A DNA stretch of 64,000 bases. It comes from Gammaproteobacteria bacterium. GTDB taxonomy: Bacteria; Pseudomonadota; Gammaproteobacteria; RBG-16-57-12. The position numbers and the translations under genes were made by a program. The notes under the pieces are model-generated. The model searched no databases. It was not told the origin of the DNA and was given only the letters and a program-made list of their open reading frames with translations. The stretch spans positions 1-64,000 of the forward strand of contig JAKIVC010000008.1 of the NCBI GenBank assembly GCA_021647245.1, written 5' to 3'. This document shows, in pieces, positions 1 through 8,187 of this stretch (positions are counted from its first letter, which is position 1; each line of letters opens with the position of its first letter).

Positions 1-363
1 GAAATGATCACCCTCTATCCTACGTTAGGAAAAGCCTATCGTTTAAAAGAGCTTTTTAACGATCTTTGGGGCATGCCAGACAAACAAACAGCAGAGGCTT
101 TTCTGGCGCAGTGGTGCGGCGAAGTAGAGGCTGCAAAAATACCTGCTTTTAAGAAGTTCTCCAGGACGGTCAAAGCACATTGGAGCGGGATTATTCATTT
201 TGTTGAAAGCCGTATTACCAACGGAATTCTTGAAGGCATCAACAGCAAGGTTCAGCTCGCCAAACGTCGAGCAAGAGGCTATCGCAATATTGATAACTTT
301 ATCAATATGGTTTATTTTCTTTGTGGAAAACTAAAGTTCAATTACCCATTCTATTTCACATAG
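1..363 (+). CDS. ISL3-family transposase, C-terminal part (cut by window edge)
   Basis: This is the C-terminal 119 or so residues of a DDE transposase of the ISL3 (IS204/IS1001/IS1096/IS1165) family. The pattern of a Trp-Ser-Gly-Ile-Ile segment, then SRITNGILEGINSKVQ, then KRRARGYRN and a hydrophobic Phe-rich tail, is the family's conserved catalytic-Glu end. The frame is open through the first base, so the gene begins outside the window and its completeness cannot be judged. The first in-frame ATG (position 4) is internal, not a start. It marks the left part of the window as mobile-element-rich. I did not identify the element's terminal inverted repeat in the following 120 bases. Confidence 0.8.
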   Translation, partial: EMITLYPTLGKAYRLKELFNDLWGMPDKQTAEAFLAQWCGEVEAAKIPAFKKFSRTVKAHWSGIIHFVESRITNGILEGINSKVQLAKRRARGYRNIDNFINMVYFLCGKLKFNYPFYFT

Positions 364-482
364 AGCCAGAAAAATCGCAAGGTACACACGGCAGCGTTTA
401 AGACGAAGATAGGTCTTGAAAACCCCGTAAGTGGAGCTTGTATTTCACCTAGTGCGCAACTTGTGATGGAGGAGGATGTCCA

Positions 483-1787
483 ATGTATCCATACATAAAA
501 CTATTTTCATTGAAATCCCGCGTAGTGTTATGGTGCTTTTTTTTAAATGCTTCTGCGTATGGCATCACTTTTGGTGAGTATCAGGGTGCTAAGCAATCTA
601 ATAGCCATCACCCTGTAGCTCAGCACCATAAAAATCATGGTGACAAAAAAATGATAAAATCCAACAATACAAACCCTGGGTGGCCACAACTTTTCATGTT
701 GGCGAAATGGGAAGAAAGCATGACCGTAGCCGGGAATAAATGGGGCCAATATCTGATGAACCCCGACATCAACATGAAGTGGGCAATCAGCAACACCACC
801 TATTACGATTCCCAGCGTATTTTCTTTCAAATTGCAGATTATACTGGACAAGATGAGCCATGGAATACTTACGCACAGCGCGCAGAAGAGATCTATCGAG
901 ATTTCTACGCTCGCCCAGATTATACCATGCCTGGTTATCGCCGATTTCCACATGGAATATATATGGACTTTGTCAGAACTGGCGACCCCATATCCGCAGC
1001 AGGCATCCCGCTAATCCGTGATGCACCAGCGTACTCCAATCCTGAGCAATTCGACGCGGCCTACATGTGGCACTGGCAGGATCTTTCGCGTGAAATAGCC
1101 TATGCTATTGGCGCGCATGTTCTTGCCGAGCGTGCGGGTCATGCGAGAAATCAAGATCGCGTACCGCTTTTTATTGCTATGGCATTGAGCCATATCAACG
1201 AATGGACAACAGGTGAACGTGGCAATCCAGATACAAGCAAACATCGTTTTTCACCTTTTATGTTTGCTTTAACAGCAGAAGCACTGATCAGTTACTATGA
1301 GTGGGAAGTTGAGCGCGGTGCAAATCCTGATAACACTATTCCTAACGCCCTTAGGACTGCTGCTGATTTCTTGTGGTCTGCTCGTGTTACAAAAGGGCCT
1401 AATACGGGCAAGACAATGTGGATACCTGATCTAAGCGGCCGGAGCTACTCTACTTGGGGCGACTTAGGTGGTACTGGCTATGGCGCCTTCAGGTATGAAG
1501 ATTGTGATTGTTCGCCTGCAGGGTCTCGGCCTGCGCCAGGGTTGAACCTACTGATTGTTCCAGCCTATGCTTGGCTGTTCAAACACTTTGGTGATCCTAA
1601 ATACCTGGAGAGAGGCGACTTGATTTGGGAAGGTGGAGTTAGCTTGTCTCAAGCTGACATCAGGTTTGCTGGCAAACAATTTAACCAAAATTATCGTTGG
1701 AGTTTTGAGTATGTTAAATGGCGGAGTGAAGGGACTTTGAAGTGGCCCCATAGTCAAGACAAGAGTGTAGCCCAAATCCCCAGATAG
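483..1787 (+). CDS. Secreted helical protein of unknown function, 3' end replaced by an IS1380
   Basis: A 434-residue protein. The start is fixed by a strong GGAGGAGG ribosome site at 468-475. The N-terminus (residues 4-27, ending around NASAYG) looks like a signal peptide, so a periplasmic or secreted location is likely. The body is rich in aromatic residues and helices (segments such as WHWQDLSREIAYAIGAHVLA and PFMFALTAEALISYYEWEVE), which recalls alpha/alpha-toroid proteins such as polysaccharide lyases or glycoside hydrolases. I cannot assign a family. The last four codons and the stop (CAA ATC CCC AGA TAG) lie inside the left inverted repeat of the IS1380 element, so the natural C-terminus has been lost. 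How much is missing is unknown; an in-frame continuation of about 15 codons may survive to the right of the element (3414-3457). Confidence 0.6.
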   Translation: MYPYIKLFSLKSRVVLWCFFLNASAYGITFGEYQGAKQSNSHHPVAQHHKNHGDKKMIKSNNTNPGWPQLFMLAKWEESMTVAGNKWGQYLMNPDINMKWAISNTTYYDSQRIFFQIADYTGQDEPWNTYAQRAEEIYRDFYARPDYTMPGYRRFPHGIYMDFVRTGDPISAAGIPLIRDAPAYSNPEQFDAAYMWHWQDLSREIAYAIGAHVLAERAGHARNQDRVPLFIAMALSHINEWTTGERGNPDTSKHRFSPFMFALTAEALISYYEWEVERGANPDNTIPNALRTAADFLWSARVTKGPNTGKTMWIPDLSGRSYSTWGDLGGTGYGAFRYEDCDCSPAGSRPAPGLNLLIVPAYAWLFKHFGDPKYLERGDLIWEGGVSLSQADIRFAGKQFNQNYRWSFEYVKWRSEGTLKWPHSQDKSVAQIPR

Positions 1788-3409
1788 GACTCCCTCCGAC
1801 CTCTAAGAACCACTATCTCCCTCTTTCAACGCTTATTGCTGGCCATTTCTTGCTCATCACCGTGTATATGACTGAGGAGTTTAGTCAAAAGCAGTTCTTC
1901 GGTGCCTGTTTAGCACGCCATGGGGCATTTTGGACAAAACTCTCCTGTCTAAACCGTCATTTGTGTCGCAAGTTTCTTTAAATGGGTGGCGGCTCAAACG
2001 CCTTCAGGGCGACCAGCACTTGCTCCAGTAGTGTTCGATGTTTTTCCTTTAGTTTTACAAATAATTGCCGTCCGCTCTTAACCACTTTGGCCGCCATGGC
2101 ATACAAGCGCCAGCGCAGAGTGATTGCACGATGGCTAGCCAGCGCTGCTGGCAACAACTGGCGCATCAGGGCAAACAAGTTATAGGAGAGTGCGGTGATT
2201 AAAAAGTACAGTGCATCGGCTTTGAAGTCCGAGCAAGGGAGCGTATCACCGCCAAAATCCAGTTTTAGTTCCTTGATGCGATTCTCGCTCTCCTCTGCGC
2301 GTTGGTTGTACCAATGGATAACTTGGCTATCGCTCAGTTCATCTCGGTTGGTGGCAATCGCACGGTAAAGATAACCGCCCAGGCTGATGCCTTCTGAGCT
2401 CTCTTGCGAATCCAGATCCAGATCCGCTTGCCCTTTAAGGGCTTTTCGCTGAATAACAAGGGTGAAGGCTTTCTCATAATCTCCGATATAGAAGCGTGTG
2501 CGGTAGCTCTCTTGGCCGCTTATCGCTGCACCATTCTTATCGCTCAACAGCTGCCAGTCTGAATCACTTGCAGCTTCAATCTGTGCGCGTATGGCCGCGC
2601 TGGTTTTGGCGCAAATCGCATAGTCGATGCCGTGCTCATCACAGTACTCGATGATTTTCGTTTGATAGCCCGCCGCATCAATACGCAGTGCATCCAGGAC
2701 GCACCCCTCGGGTAACGACTGTTGGCATTGCTGGATAAATGCAAGATTGTCCTTCGCCGGTGCGACATTGCCTTGGCGAAAGTCGATCGCCACAATCTGT
2801 CCGGTTTGTGCAATATGCCCGACCATGGGCATAAAGCCTTTGTTTTTGTTGTAGGTCCACTGCGCGCCCGCTTTATTGGCAATCAGTTCTGTGGCATCAA
2901 TATCCAGTGTCACTTTTTTGCGGCGGTGTAAGGCGGATTGTAGCAGGGCTTTGTTGACCTTTACCCAAGCATCCTGGGTTTTCGGCTGGCTGCTCATTCG
3001 CCTTAGCCAATCACCAAGAGTGGTCGCTTGGGGGAGTGTTTTGAGGCCCAGTACGGTGCGTAATGCTTCATCCTCCTGAAGGTGGCGAATGCCATCCAGA
3101 TGAAAGCTACCTTCGTGCTGCATCAAGATGAAGGTTTTGATGAATTCAGAAGGCTTATACCCACGATTACTTTTGGGCAGCGGAAAGTGATGGTCAATAC
3201 GCTCGGCGAGATTGAGAGAGCCCATTAACTGGACCGTGGCTAATAAGCCGGCACGGGATGTGAGTAAGTCGTTTGTGATATCAAGTTTGCAGGGTAGAAT
3301 CATCATAAGCCTTGAGCTGTACACCCATTGGGTGATGGTGTGTTTCGTTGCTAACCATTATACAGCCAAGGCTTTCTGCAGTTTAGAGGTTTCTATCTGG
3401 GGATTGGGG
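1771..3409 (-). mobile_element. IS1380-family insertion sequence, apparently complete
   Basis: About 1.64 kb bounded by imperfect inverted repeats: CCCAAATCCCCAGATAG at 1771-1787 and CTATCTGGGGATTGGGG at 3393-3409, whose reverse complement is CCCCAATCCCCAGATAG. A single transposase gene fills the element on the minus strand. I could not find a convincing 4-5 bp target duplication next to either end, so the exact outer base is uncertain and an old or rearranged insertion is possible. The left end lies inside the coding region of the upstream secreted-protein gene. Confidence 0.8.
1978..3324 (-). CDS. IS1380-family transposase
   Basis: A 448-residue DDE transposase. The first catalytic Asp lies in LDIDATE (residues 140-146), the second in LRIDAAGYQ, and the Glu in the WYNQRAEESENRIKELK segment. 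The last is the YxxRxxxExxIKELK-type signature of the IS1380 group. Length is normal for the family (about 430-480) and no internal stop is seen, so it may be active. A second ATG seven codons downstream (MILPCKLDIT) is an alternative start. Confidence 0.9.
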   Translation of the reverse strand: MYSSRLMMILPCKLDITNDLLTSRAGLLATVQLMGSLNLAERIDHHFPLPKSNRGYKPSEFIKTFILMQHEGSFHLDGIRHLQEDEALRTVLGLKTLPQATTLGDWLRRMSSQPKTQDAWVKVNKALLQSALHRRKKVTLDIDATELIANKAGAQWTYNKNKGFMPMVGHIAQTGQIVAIDFRQGNVAPAKDNLAFIQQCQQSLPEGCVLDALRIDAAGYQTKIIEYCDEHGIDYAICAKTSAAIRAQIEAASDSDWQLLSDKNGAAISGQESYRTRFYIGDYEKAFTLVIQRKALKGQADLDLDSQESSEGISLGGYLYRAIATNRDELSDSQVIHWYNQRAEESENRIKELKLDFGGDTLPCSDFKADALYFLITALSYNLFALMRQLLPAALASHRAITLRWRLYAMAAKVVKSGRQLFVKLKEKHRTLLEQVLVALKAFEPPPI

Positions 3410-3822
3410 GACTATGCTTTTCTTGCAATTACGCAGGCTATGAACTACATAGCCTGAAATGATAATAAAAAATATGTTACTGTGGAAAACTCAGCGTCAT
3501 AGCGTTGATATTGAAAAAGAAGAGACCTACAAAGGCTTGTTGCGCAACAGGAGAGAAATGGCTGGGTTATTGCCAAATGCTGGTAGTTTAGCCATTGGAT
3601 CAAGCGGTGGACTAGCAAGCACCTCCATTTCTCTTCGTGACTTGACTGGCAATGTTTAGCATCGAGTGTACTGATTACCTGAAGGAAAAAGTGCAGTTGC
3701 GACTAAGTGGATACCTTGGGGCACTTACTTAAACCCTTAGAGAGCGTTACCCAATGGGTTCCTGGTAATTACTGGATGCCTTTATCTTGAAGAATAAGAC
3801 GTAAGAGACTGTAAAGAGGTGT
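3410..3822. other. Intergenic stretch without recognisable gene
   Basis: Between the IS1380 right end and the next gene. Short open frames here have no recognisable domains. The first 48 bases read in one frame as DAFLAITQAMNYIA and stop, which may be the displaced C-terminus of the gene disrupted by the IS, but this is speculative. An AAAGAGGTGT ribosome site just before 3823 serves the next gene. Confidence 0.5.
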
Positions 3823-5424
3823 ATGCTAGTAATGAAAAAGATTAGTTTTTTTGTGGGAAGCCTTTCTTATTCAGTCAGAAGGGGAATACACGCTATCCAC
3901 GTAGCCTATCCAAATGCTCAGATCCTTATTGTCCACCAATCATCAAAAAAAAGTGTACCCCAACTTTTAAAAAGCCAGTGGCGAAACATGCTTAAAAATG
4001 GTTGGAGATGGATTCCATACCAGGTTGAAAATATATCAACAAAACTACTCCAAAAATACCCAAGTAAATTCACCACTTCACCTAAAACACCTGGCCTTCA
4101 GTATTCATGGGAAAGGATAAAATCAACACCTAACATTCAGTATATTTCCTGTAGGGACATACACTCGAAGGAGGTTCTGAGAAAGGTTCAATCATTCAAG
4201 CCTACCTTGGGTATCTCTTTGTCTTCGCCAATTTTAAAAGTATCAATATTTGCTATTCCAACGCTAGGAACCATAAACTTGCATAAAGGCAAGGTTCCGT
4301 ATTACAGAGGAATGCCTCCAGCTTTTTGGGAATTATGGAATAATGAAAAGGAGGTTGGCTGCACCATTCATAAAATTGAAAAAGGGTTAGATACAGGTGA
4401 CATTCTACTCGAAAGTGTAATGCCTATATCCAAATACTCAACTGTAAAAGGCTTGCAAATACAGCTTGATGAACTTGGTGTCTCTATGCTGGAGGAGGCT
4501 GTCGGGCTGATTTCAGCAGGAAGGGATGTTTGGCCCCCCCAACAAAAGGGTGGGCAAACATACTTCAAACCTACGCTGAAACAAAAAAATACCCTAGAAA
4601 AGAAGCTACCCACAAAAAATAATTCTCCATTTTTTCGGTATTTTGCGAAACAGGGGCTTTTTACATTACACATTCATGTATTCAGCCTATTACGAAAAAA
4701 ACTAACTCTAATGAACCAAAAACAAAAAGTGGTTGTCCTGCTTTATCACCGTGTAGATGATAATTTTCGTGATTCTGTAACGGTAGGAGTAGGTCAATTT
4801 GACAGGCAAATGGAAATTATTAAGCGATGCTACCCTGTTATCTCTATAGAAGACATCATTAATGATAACCTTCCTGGTTACACCTCCCAGCCATTGGTTG
4901 CAGTAACATTTGATGATGGCTATTTAGATAATTATAAAAATGCCATGCCTATACTGCTAAAGCACCAAATACCCGCTGCTTTTTTTGTAAGCACAGGTAT
5001 CGTCGGCACTGACAATGGCTTTGCACATGACATTGAAAAGATTAACCGCGCCCTTCCTAATATGACCTGGGAGCAAGTCGAACAAATGCACCAACTTGAT
5101 TTTACTATTGGCTCTCACACAGTGAGTCATATCAACTGTGCTAAAGATGACAAAGACCTTGTGATTGCTGAGTTGATAAAATCTAAAGAAGACCTAGAAG
5201 ATAGACTAAGCTTAAGTGAAATGATTTTTGCGTACCCTTTTGGGAAGAAAAATGACATTACCCCAGACATCCTTGAAGAGGTTAAAAAACAGGGATATAC
5301 GGGGTGTTTGTCTGCATATGGGGGTATCAACCAGGTGAAAGTTGATCCATATAATGTATTAAGGGTCGGCATTGACTACAACTTCACTGATAAAGCCTTT
5401 AGAGCGAAAATAGAGGGTTTGTGA
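3823..5424 (+). CDS. Formyltransferase / polysaccharide deacetylase fusion protein
   Basis: A 533-residue fusion. Residues of about 60-245 form a formyltetrahydrofolate-dependent formyltransferase domain of the Fmt/ArnA type. Asn152 and His154 sit in INLHKGKVPYYRG and Asp190 in GLDTGDIL, matching the catalytic Asn, His and Asp of the family. Residues of about 300-533 form a NodB-type deacetylase with TFDDGY (metal Asp, near residue 363), SHTVSH (metal His pair, near 431) and YPFGKK. The pair suggests N-acyl group exchange on an amino sugar: removal of an acetyl and addition of a formyl, or the reverse. It lies in an AT-rich stretch with a glycosyltransferase and an asparagine-synthase-like gene, which fits surface-polysaccharide modification. 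The family calls are firm; the substrate and coupling are inference. No signal peptide is seen. Confidence 0.82.
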   Translation: MLVMKKISFFVGSLSYSVRRGIHAIHVAYPNAQILIVHQSSKKSVPQLLKSQWRNMLKNGWRWIPYQVENISTKLLQKYPSKFTTSPKTPGLQYSWERIKSTPNIQYISCRDIHSKEVLRKVQSFKPTLGISLSSPILKVSIFAIPTLGTINLHKGKVPYYRGMPPAFWELWNNEKEVGCTIHKIEKGLDTGDILLESVMPISKYSTVKGLQIQLDELGVSMLEEAVGLISAGRDVWPPQQKGGQTYFKPTLKQKNTLEKKLPTKNNSPFFRYFAKQGLFTLHIHVFSLLRKKLTLMNQKQKVVVLLYHRVDDNFRDSVTVGVGQFDRQMEIIKRCYPVISIEDIINDNLPGYTSQPLVAVTFDDGYLDNYKNAMPILLKHQIPAAFFVSTGIVGTDNGFAHDIEKINRALPNMTWEQVEQMHQLDFTIGSHTVSHINCAKDDKDLVIAELIKSKEDLEDRLSLSEMIFAYPFGKKNDITPDILEEVKKQGYTGCLSAYGGINQVKVDPYNVLRVGIDYNFTDKAFRAKIEGL

Positions 5425-5433
5425 GTAAGTGCG

Positions 5434-5738
5434 CAAGACAAGCCCTACTCAGAGAGCCTGTTTAGAGCACTGAAATACACGCCCGCATATCCATCAAAGC
5501 CATTTGAAAGCCTGATGTCTGCAAGAGCATGGGGCCATCATTTTGTCGGTTGGTACAATGAAACAGTGGAATCCAATTCATCACTCCAGCCCAACGTCAC
5601 AACGGCGAAGAGCTGACGATATTGGCTAAGCGGAAAGCGGTCTATGAAGCGGCAAAGCAACGGAACCCGGAACACTGGAGTCGAGAAACCCGAAATTGGG
5701 CCGCCGTCAGTGAAGTGTGGTTGAACCCAGAAAATTAG
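5434..5738 (+). pseudogene. IS3-family OrfB transposase, C-terminal remnant with frameshift
   Basis: The reading DKPYSESLFRALKYTPAYP, then HHFVGWYNE, matches the conserved catalytic-Glu end of IS3-family OrfB. It resembles the intact copy at 10170-11183 (DNPYSESLFRTLKY, FVSWYNDE). A frameshift near 5575 breaks the frame; the shifted frame continues ITPAQRHNGEELTILAKR and RNPEHWSRETRNWAAV to a TAG at 5736-5738. Downstream, around 5784-5808, the sequence ACAACCACCTTGACAAAC resembles the 3' end of the intact copy. This is a dead, truncated element. Confidence 0.85.
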
Positions 5739-5931
5739 GGTAAAAAAGAGCCTGGAATTAGAGGAAAATCAGCAGATCGCTGGACAACCACCTTGACAAA
5801 CATCGCTGTACTGCGCGCACAAGTTGTTGACTCTGCCGACCCTTGTAGCTTCAAACCGCTAAGAGTAAATGGCCGCACCAACTGCCTGCTGCAGTAGTAT
5901 CGGCCAAGCAAAAAAATTCGAAAAAAAGTAT

Positions 5932-6036
5932 CTGCTGTTATTATGGCTTAATGGTCGGCCTAGAAAAAAGCTAGGGTATAAGGATTCAGCAAAATTAATG
6001 GCGGCACATGTAACTGCCATTGCAGCTTTGGCGGTT
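5932..6036 (+). pseudogene. IS30-family transposase, C-terminal fragment
   Basis: The translation LNGRPRKKLGYKDSAKLM resembles the extreme C-terminus of IS30-family transposases (…RPRKxLGYKTPxE…). No catalytic residues remain. The rest of 5739-6136 shows no gene. Other IS30 pieces lie at 7536-7800 and possibly 32069-32140. Confidence 0.6.
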
Positions 6037-6136
6037 ATGCGCTTCGAGGTCGAATCTGCCGGCCTCATATTTAAGGTCAAGTTTAGTTAATTGATTTCTC
6101 ACGGATGCTGTAATACGTATTTCGTTAATATTCAAT

Positions 6137-6292
6137 GAGGCCTTTGCACGAGAGGTACGCGAAAAAAAGAGATAAAAGTTGACTGATTGAGGTGGAAAAA
6201 GCAGGAAATAGCTAGCTATCCACAAAATTTCCAACGAAAATCAGCCGTATCTTAGCCTTTTTTATCCGCCCACCCCCTCGCACAAAAGCCTC
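6137..6292. mobile_element. MITE-like element with GAGGC(C/T)TTTG ends
   Basis: A 156-bp non-coding stretch bounded by inverted repeats: GAGGCCTTTGCACGAG at 6137-6152 and CTCGCACAAAAGCCTC at 6277-6292 (13 of 16 positions pair). The interior has no gene. The ends look like those of an insertion sequence, so this is probably a non-autonomous derivative or a solo-end remnant. A related short palindrome occurs at 28263-28294. I see no clear target duplication. Confidence 0.5.
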
Positions 6293-6331
6293 TCAGTACA
6301 TAGCATGAACTAGCAAAGGTAATCTCTTACG

Positions 6332-7453
6332 ATGGAAGTGTCGAAAAACCTTAATGTAATGGAAGTTATATACGGCTTTGAATTAGCTGGTTCAGAGCGC
6401 GTTGCTGCTTTGATTTCGGAGCAACTTAAGGCATCAGGTTGCAATGTCTCACTCTGTGCTACGCATACAGGCAAGGGGCCACTAAGTGATTTTCTCGAGG
6501 AAAGAGATATCAGCTGTTACGCTGCAAATATGGAAAAACGATCGAAGTATCAGGTTCTTTTTTTCCTTTATTTGCTGTTCAGACGTAAAAAAATTAATGT
6601 TTTACATGTACATCATCTGTCCATGTTTAGGCTTTGTTATTGGCCTGCAAAGCTGGCTGGTGTAAAGCGTATGATAGTTACTGAGCACTCGAATTATCTC
6701 ACAGGAAATAATAAAAGACTTGAAATGCTTGCCTATAAGTATTCGATGAAGGCCGACATGCTAACAGTTATTCACAGCGGTTTAATGGATTATTTCACCA
6801 ATGATTTGGGTGTTTGTAGCGATAAAATAAAGATTATACATAATGGTGTTGATGTTGATAAGTTTACCATCAAGGAGAAAGATTTTGAATTTAAACGGTC
6901 GATAAATGTTGATGATAATGCAGTGTTACTAGGTTTTGTTGGTCGCTTTCATCCAGCCAAAGACCTTGGAATGATGGTGCATGCTCTTAAGATTTTGATA
7001 GATATGGAGCTGACAAGACCAGTTGCTCTTGTCATGGTGGGCGATGGTGATTTGCGTGATGAAATAGAAAGTCTTTCTCGAGAATTGGGAGTGCGAGAGT
7101 TTATCCGTTTTTTAGGCGTGCGAGAGGATATCCCATACATTTTAAATAACTTGGATGTTTTTTTGCTGTCTTCAAAAACAGAAGGCCTGCCTATGGTTAT
7201 ACTTGAGGCGATGAGCTCTGGGGTGCCCTGTGTTGCAACAAACGTAGGGGGTATTTCAGAGGTTATATATAATGGAAATGGCTTTCTTTCTGCTGCTGGT
7301 GATAGCAAGGCGTTTGCAGATAATCTATACATGCTAGTTGAATCATTAGAATTACGAAAAAAAATGTCTGGTTTAGCTAGGCAGAGCGTAGTGGAAAAAT
7401 TTAGTCTACAGAAAATGATGGCTAGCTATCACAAAGTGCTGTTTGATAAATAG
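6332..7453 (+). CDS. Family 4 (GT-B) glycosyltransferase
   Basis: A 373-residue cytoplasmic glycosyltransferase that would transfer a sugar from a nucleotide sugar to a lipid-linked or saccharide acceptor. The N-terminal half has the GT4 acceptor-domain start (VIYGFELAGSERVAALI) and the VTEHSNY segment. The C-terminal half has FVGRFHPAKDLGMMV, then the EX7E signature in SSKTEGLPMVILEAMSSGVP near residue 285, the nucleotide-sugar site of the GT4 family. ATG at 6359 (MEVIYGFELAG) is an equally plausible start; neither has a strong ribosome site. It lies in an AT-rich context with other polysaccharide genes, so a role in surface glycan assembly is inferred. The sugar specificity cannot be read. 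Confidence 0.88.
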   Translation: MEVSKNLNVMEVIYGFELAGSERVAALISEQLKASGCNVSLCATHTGKGPLSDFLEERDISCYAANMEKRSKYQVLFFLYLLFRRKKINVLHVHHLSMFRLCYWPAKLAGVKRMIVTEHSNYLTGNNKRLEMLAYKYSMKADMLTVIHSGLMDYFTNDLGVCSDKIKIIHNGVDVDKFTIKEKDFEFKRSINVDDNAVLLGFVGRFHPAKDLGMMVHALKILIDMELTRPVALVMVGDGDLRDEIESLSRELGVREFIRFLGVREDIPYILNNLDVFLLSSKTEGLPMVILEAMSSGVPCVATNVGGISEVIYNGNGFLSAAGDSKAFADNLYMLVESLELRKKMSGLARQSVVEKFSLQKMMASYHKVLFDK

Positions 7454-7535
7454 AGCCCATTAAAAATTTGATTCAAACAAATAAGCTCATAACTTGAACA
7501 GAGCGCCTAGGTATTGTTGATAAAAAGAGCGTGAG

Positions 7536-7800
7536 GGCGACTGGAAAATAGACCTTGTGATTGGAGAGGGGCGCAATGGGGCGTTAGTGACAAGGTTTAC
7601 CGCTTCAAAGCGCATTGATGATAAGTCAGCGACTGCCGTCACAGCAGCAACGATTGAGTTACTATAACCGTTTAAGGGCGCGATACATGTCATCACAACA
7701 GACAGCAGAAAAGAGTTTGCCTACCATGAAGAAGTCGCGAAAGCATTAGATGCAACGGTTTATTTTTCAGACCCTTACGGCTTGTGGCAGCGGGGGGATA
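7536..7800 (+). pseudogene. IS30-family transposase, central fragment with in-frame stop
   Basis: The frame reads GDWKIDLVIGEGRNGALVT, then ATIELL, a TAA stop, PFKGAIHVITTDSRKEFAYH, EEVAKALDATVYFSDPYG and LWQRG. This is the IS30 catalytic core (canonical GDWEGDTVIG…GALVT…FDNGKEFA…ALD…YF…PY…WQRG). The second Asp region is altered (TTDSRKEF) and a stop interrupts the frame, so it is non-functional. It is fused on the right to an unrelated IS3 tail. Confidence 0.82.
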
Positions 7801-7804
7801 AACG

Positions 7805-7994
7805 AGCGTTTTAAACGTAATCCTGAGCGATTTGTTCAAGGGCCGCCGAAGGTGAAAATGCCCCCTGAATTCGTTGCAACCAACCCTATCTCCATTGAAG
7901 AGCATGACAATGCAGTGATCAGCGATTGTGGGATATCCCAACCCTGTCGGCTGCTGGTTATGTCAGTGGGAAACAGAGGTTAATTACTGAATAA
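7805..7994 (+). pseudogene. IS3-family OrfB C-terminal tail, frameshifted
   Basis: The reading NPERFVQGPPKVKMPPE, then NPIS, and after a frame change IPTLSAAGYVSGKQRLITE to a TAA at 7992-7994, matches the C-terminal tail of a class of IS3-family OrfB proteins (…NPERFV.G.P…PP..V.INPI…NFPTL.AAGY). The last part coincides with a 69-bp segment repeated in inverted orientation at 10060-10128. It marks the left of two facing IS ends around the asparagine-synthase-like gene. Confidence 0.65.
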
Positions 7995-8015
7995 CTGTCC
8001 ATATGAGGTTGACAC
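7947..8015 (+). repeat. Left arm of a 69-bp inverted repeat flanking the asnB-like gene (IS3 end)
   Basis: This segment pairs with the reverse complement of 10060-10128 at 62 of 69 positions by my count. The inner 24 bases are identical and include CTGTCCATATGAGGTTGACA. It carries the last codons of an IS3-type transposase and ends in TTGACA, the …CA-3' terminus expected for an IS3-family element. The IS end therefore points toward the asnB-like gene. Confidence 0.8.
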
Positions 8016-8040
8016 GTTTCGGAATTATGTTGTAGGAGTT

Positions 8041-8140
8041 ATGATGGGTGCAAGATGGTAGGGGTGCAAAAGGAGTCGGTTATCGCGCAGGCTAGTTACT
8101 TTTTGGCAGAGATGCCATGAATGTAATCGCGAGGTGGCAA
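8041..8140 (+). repeat. Copy 1 of a ~100-bp dispersed repeat with palindromic core
   Basis: This aligns by eye over about 100 bases with 11521-11620 in the same orientation, at roughly three-quarters identity. Shared blocks include GCAAAAGGA, TGGCAG.GA.GCCAT and GTAATC.CGAGGT. Here the central hairpin is degenerate. It lies directly upstream of the asnB-like gene and would be part of its leader. Confidence 0.65.
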
Positions 8141-8187
8141 AACACTCAAAGCAAGGTTCTAAGGTATTTAATCTAAGGTGGTCAGCT

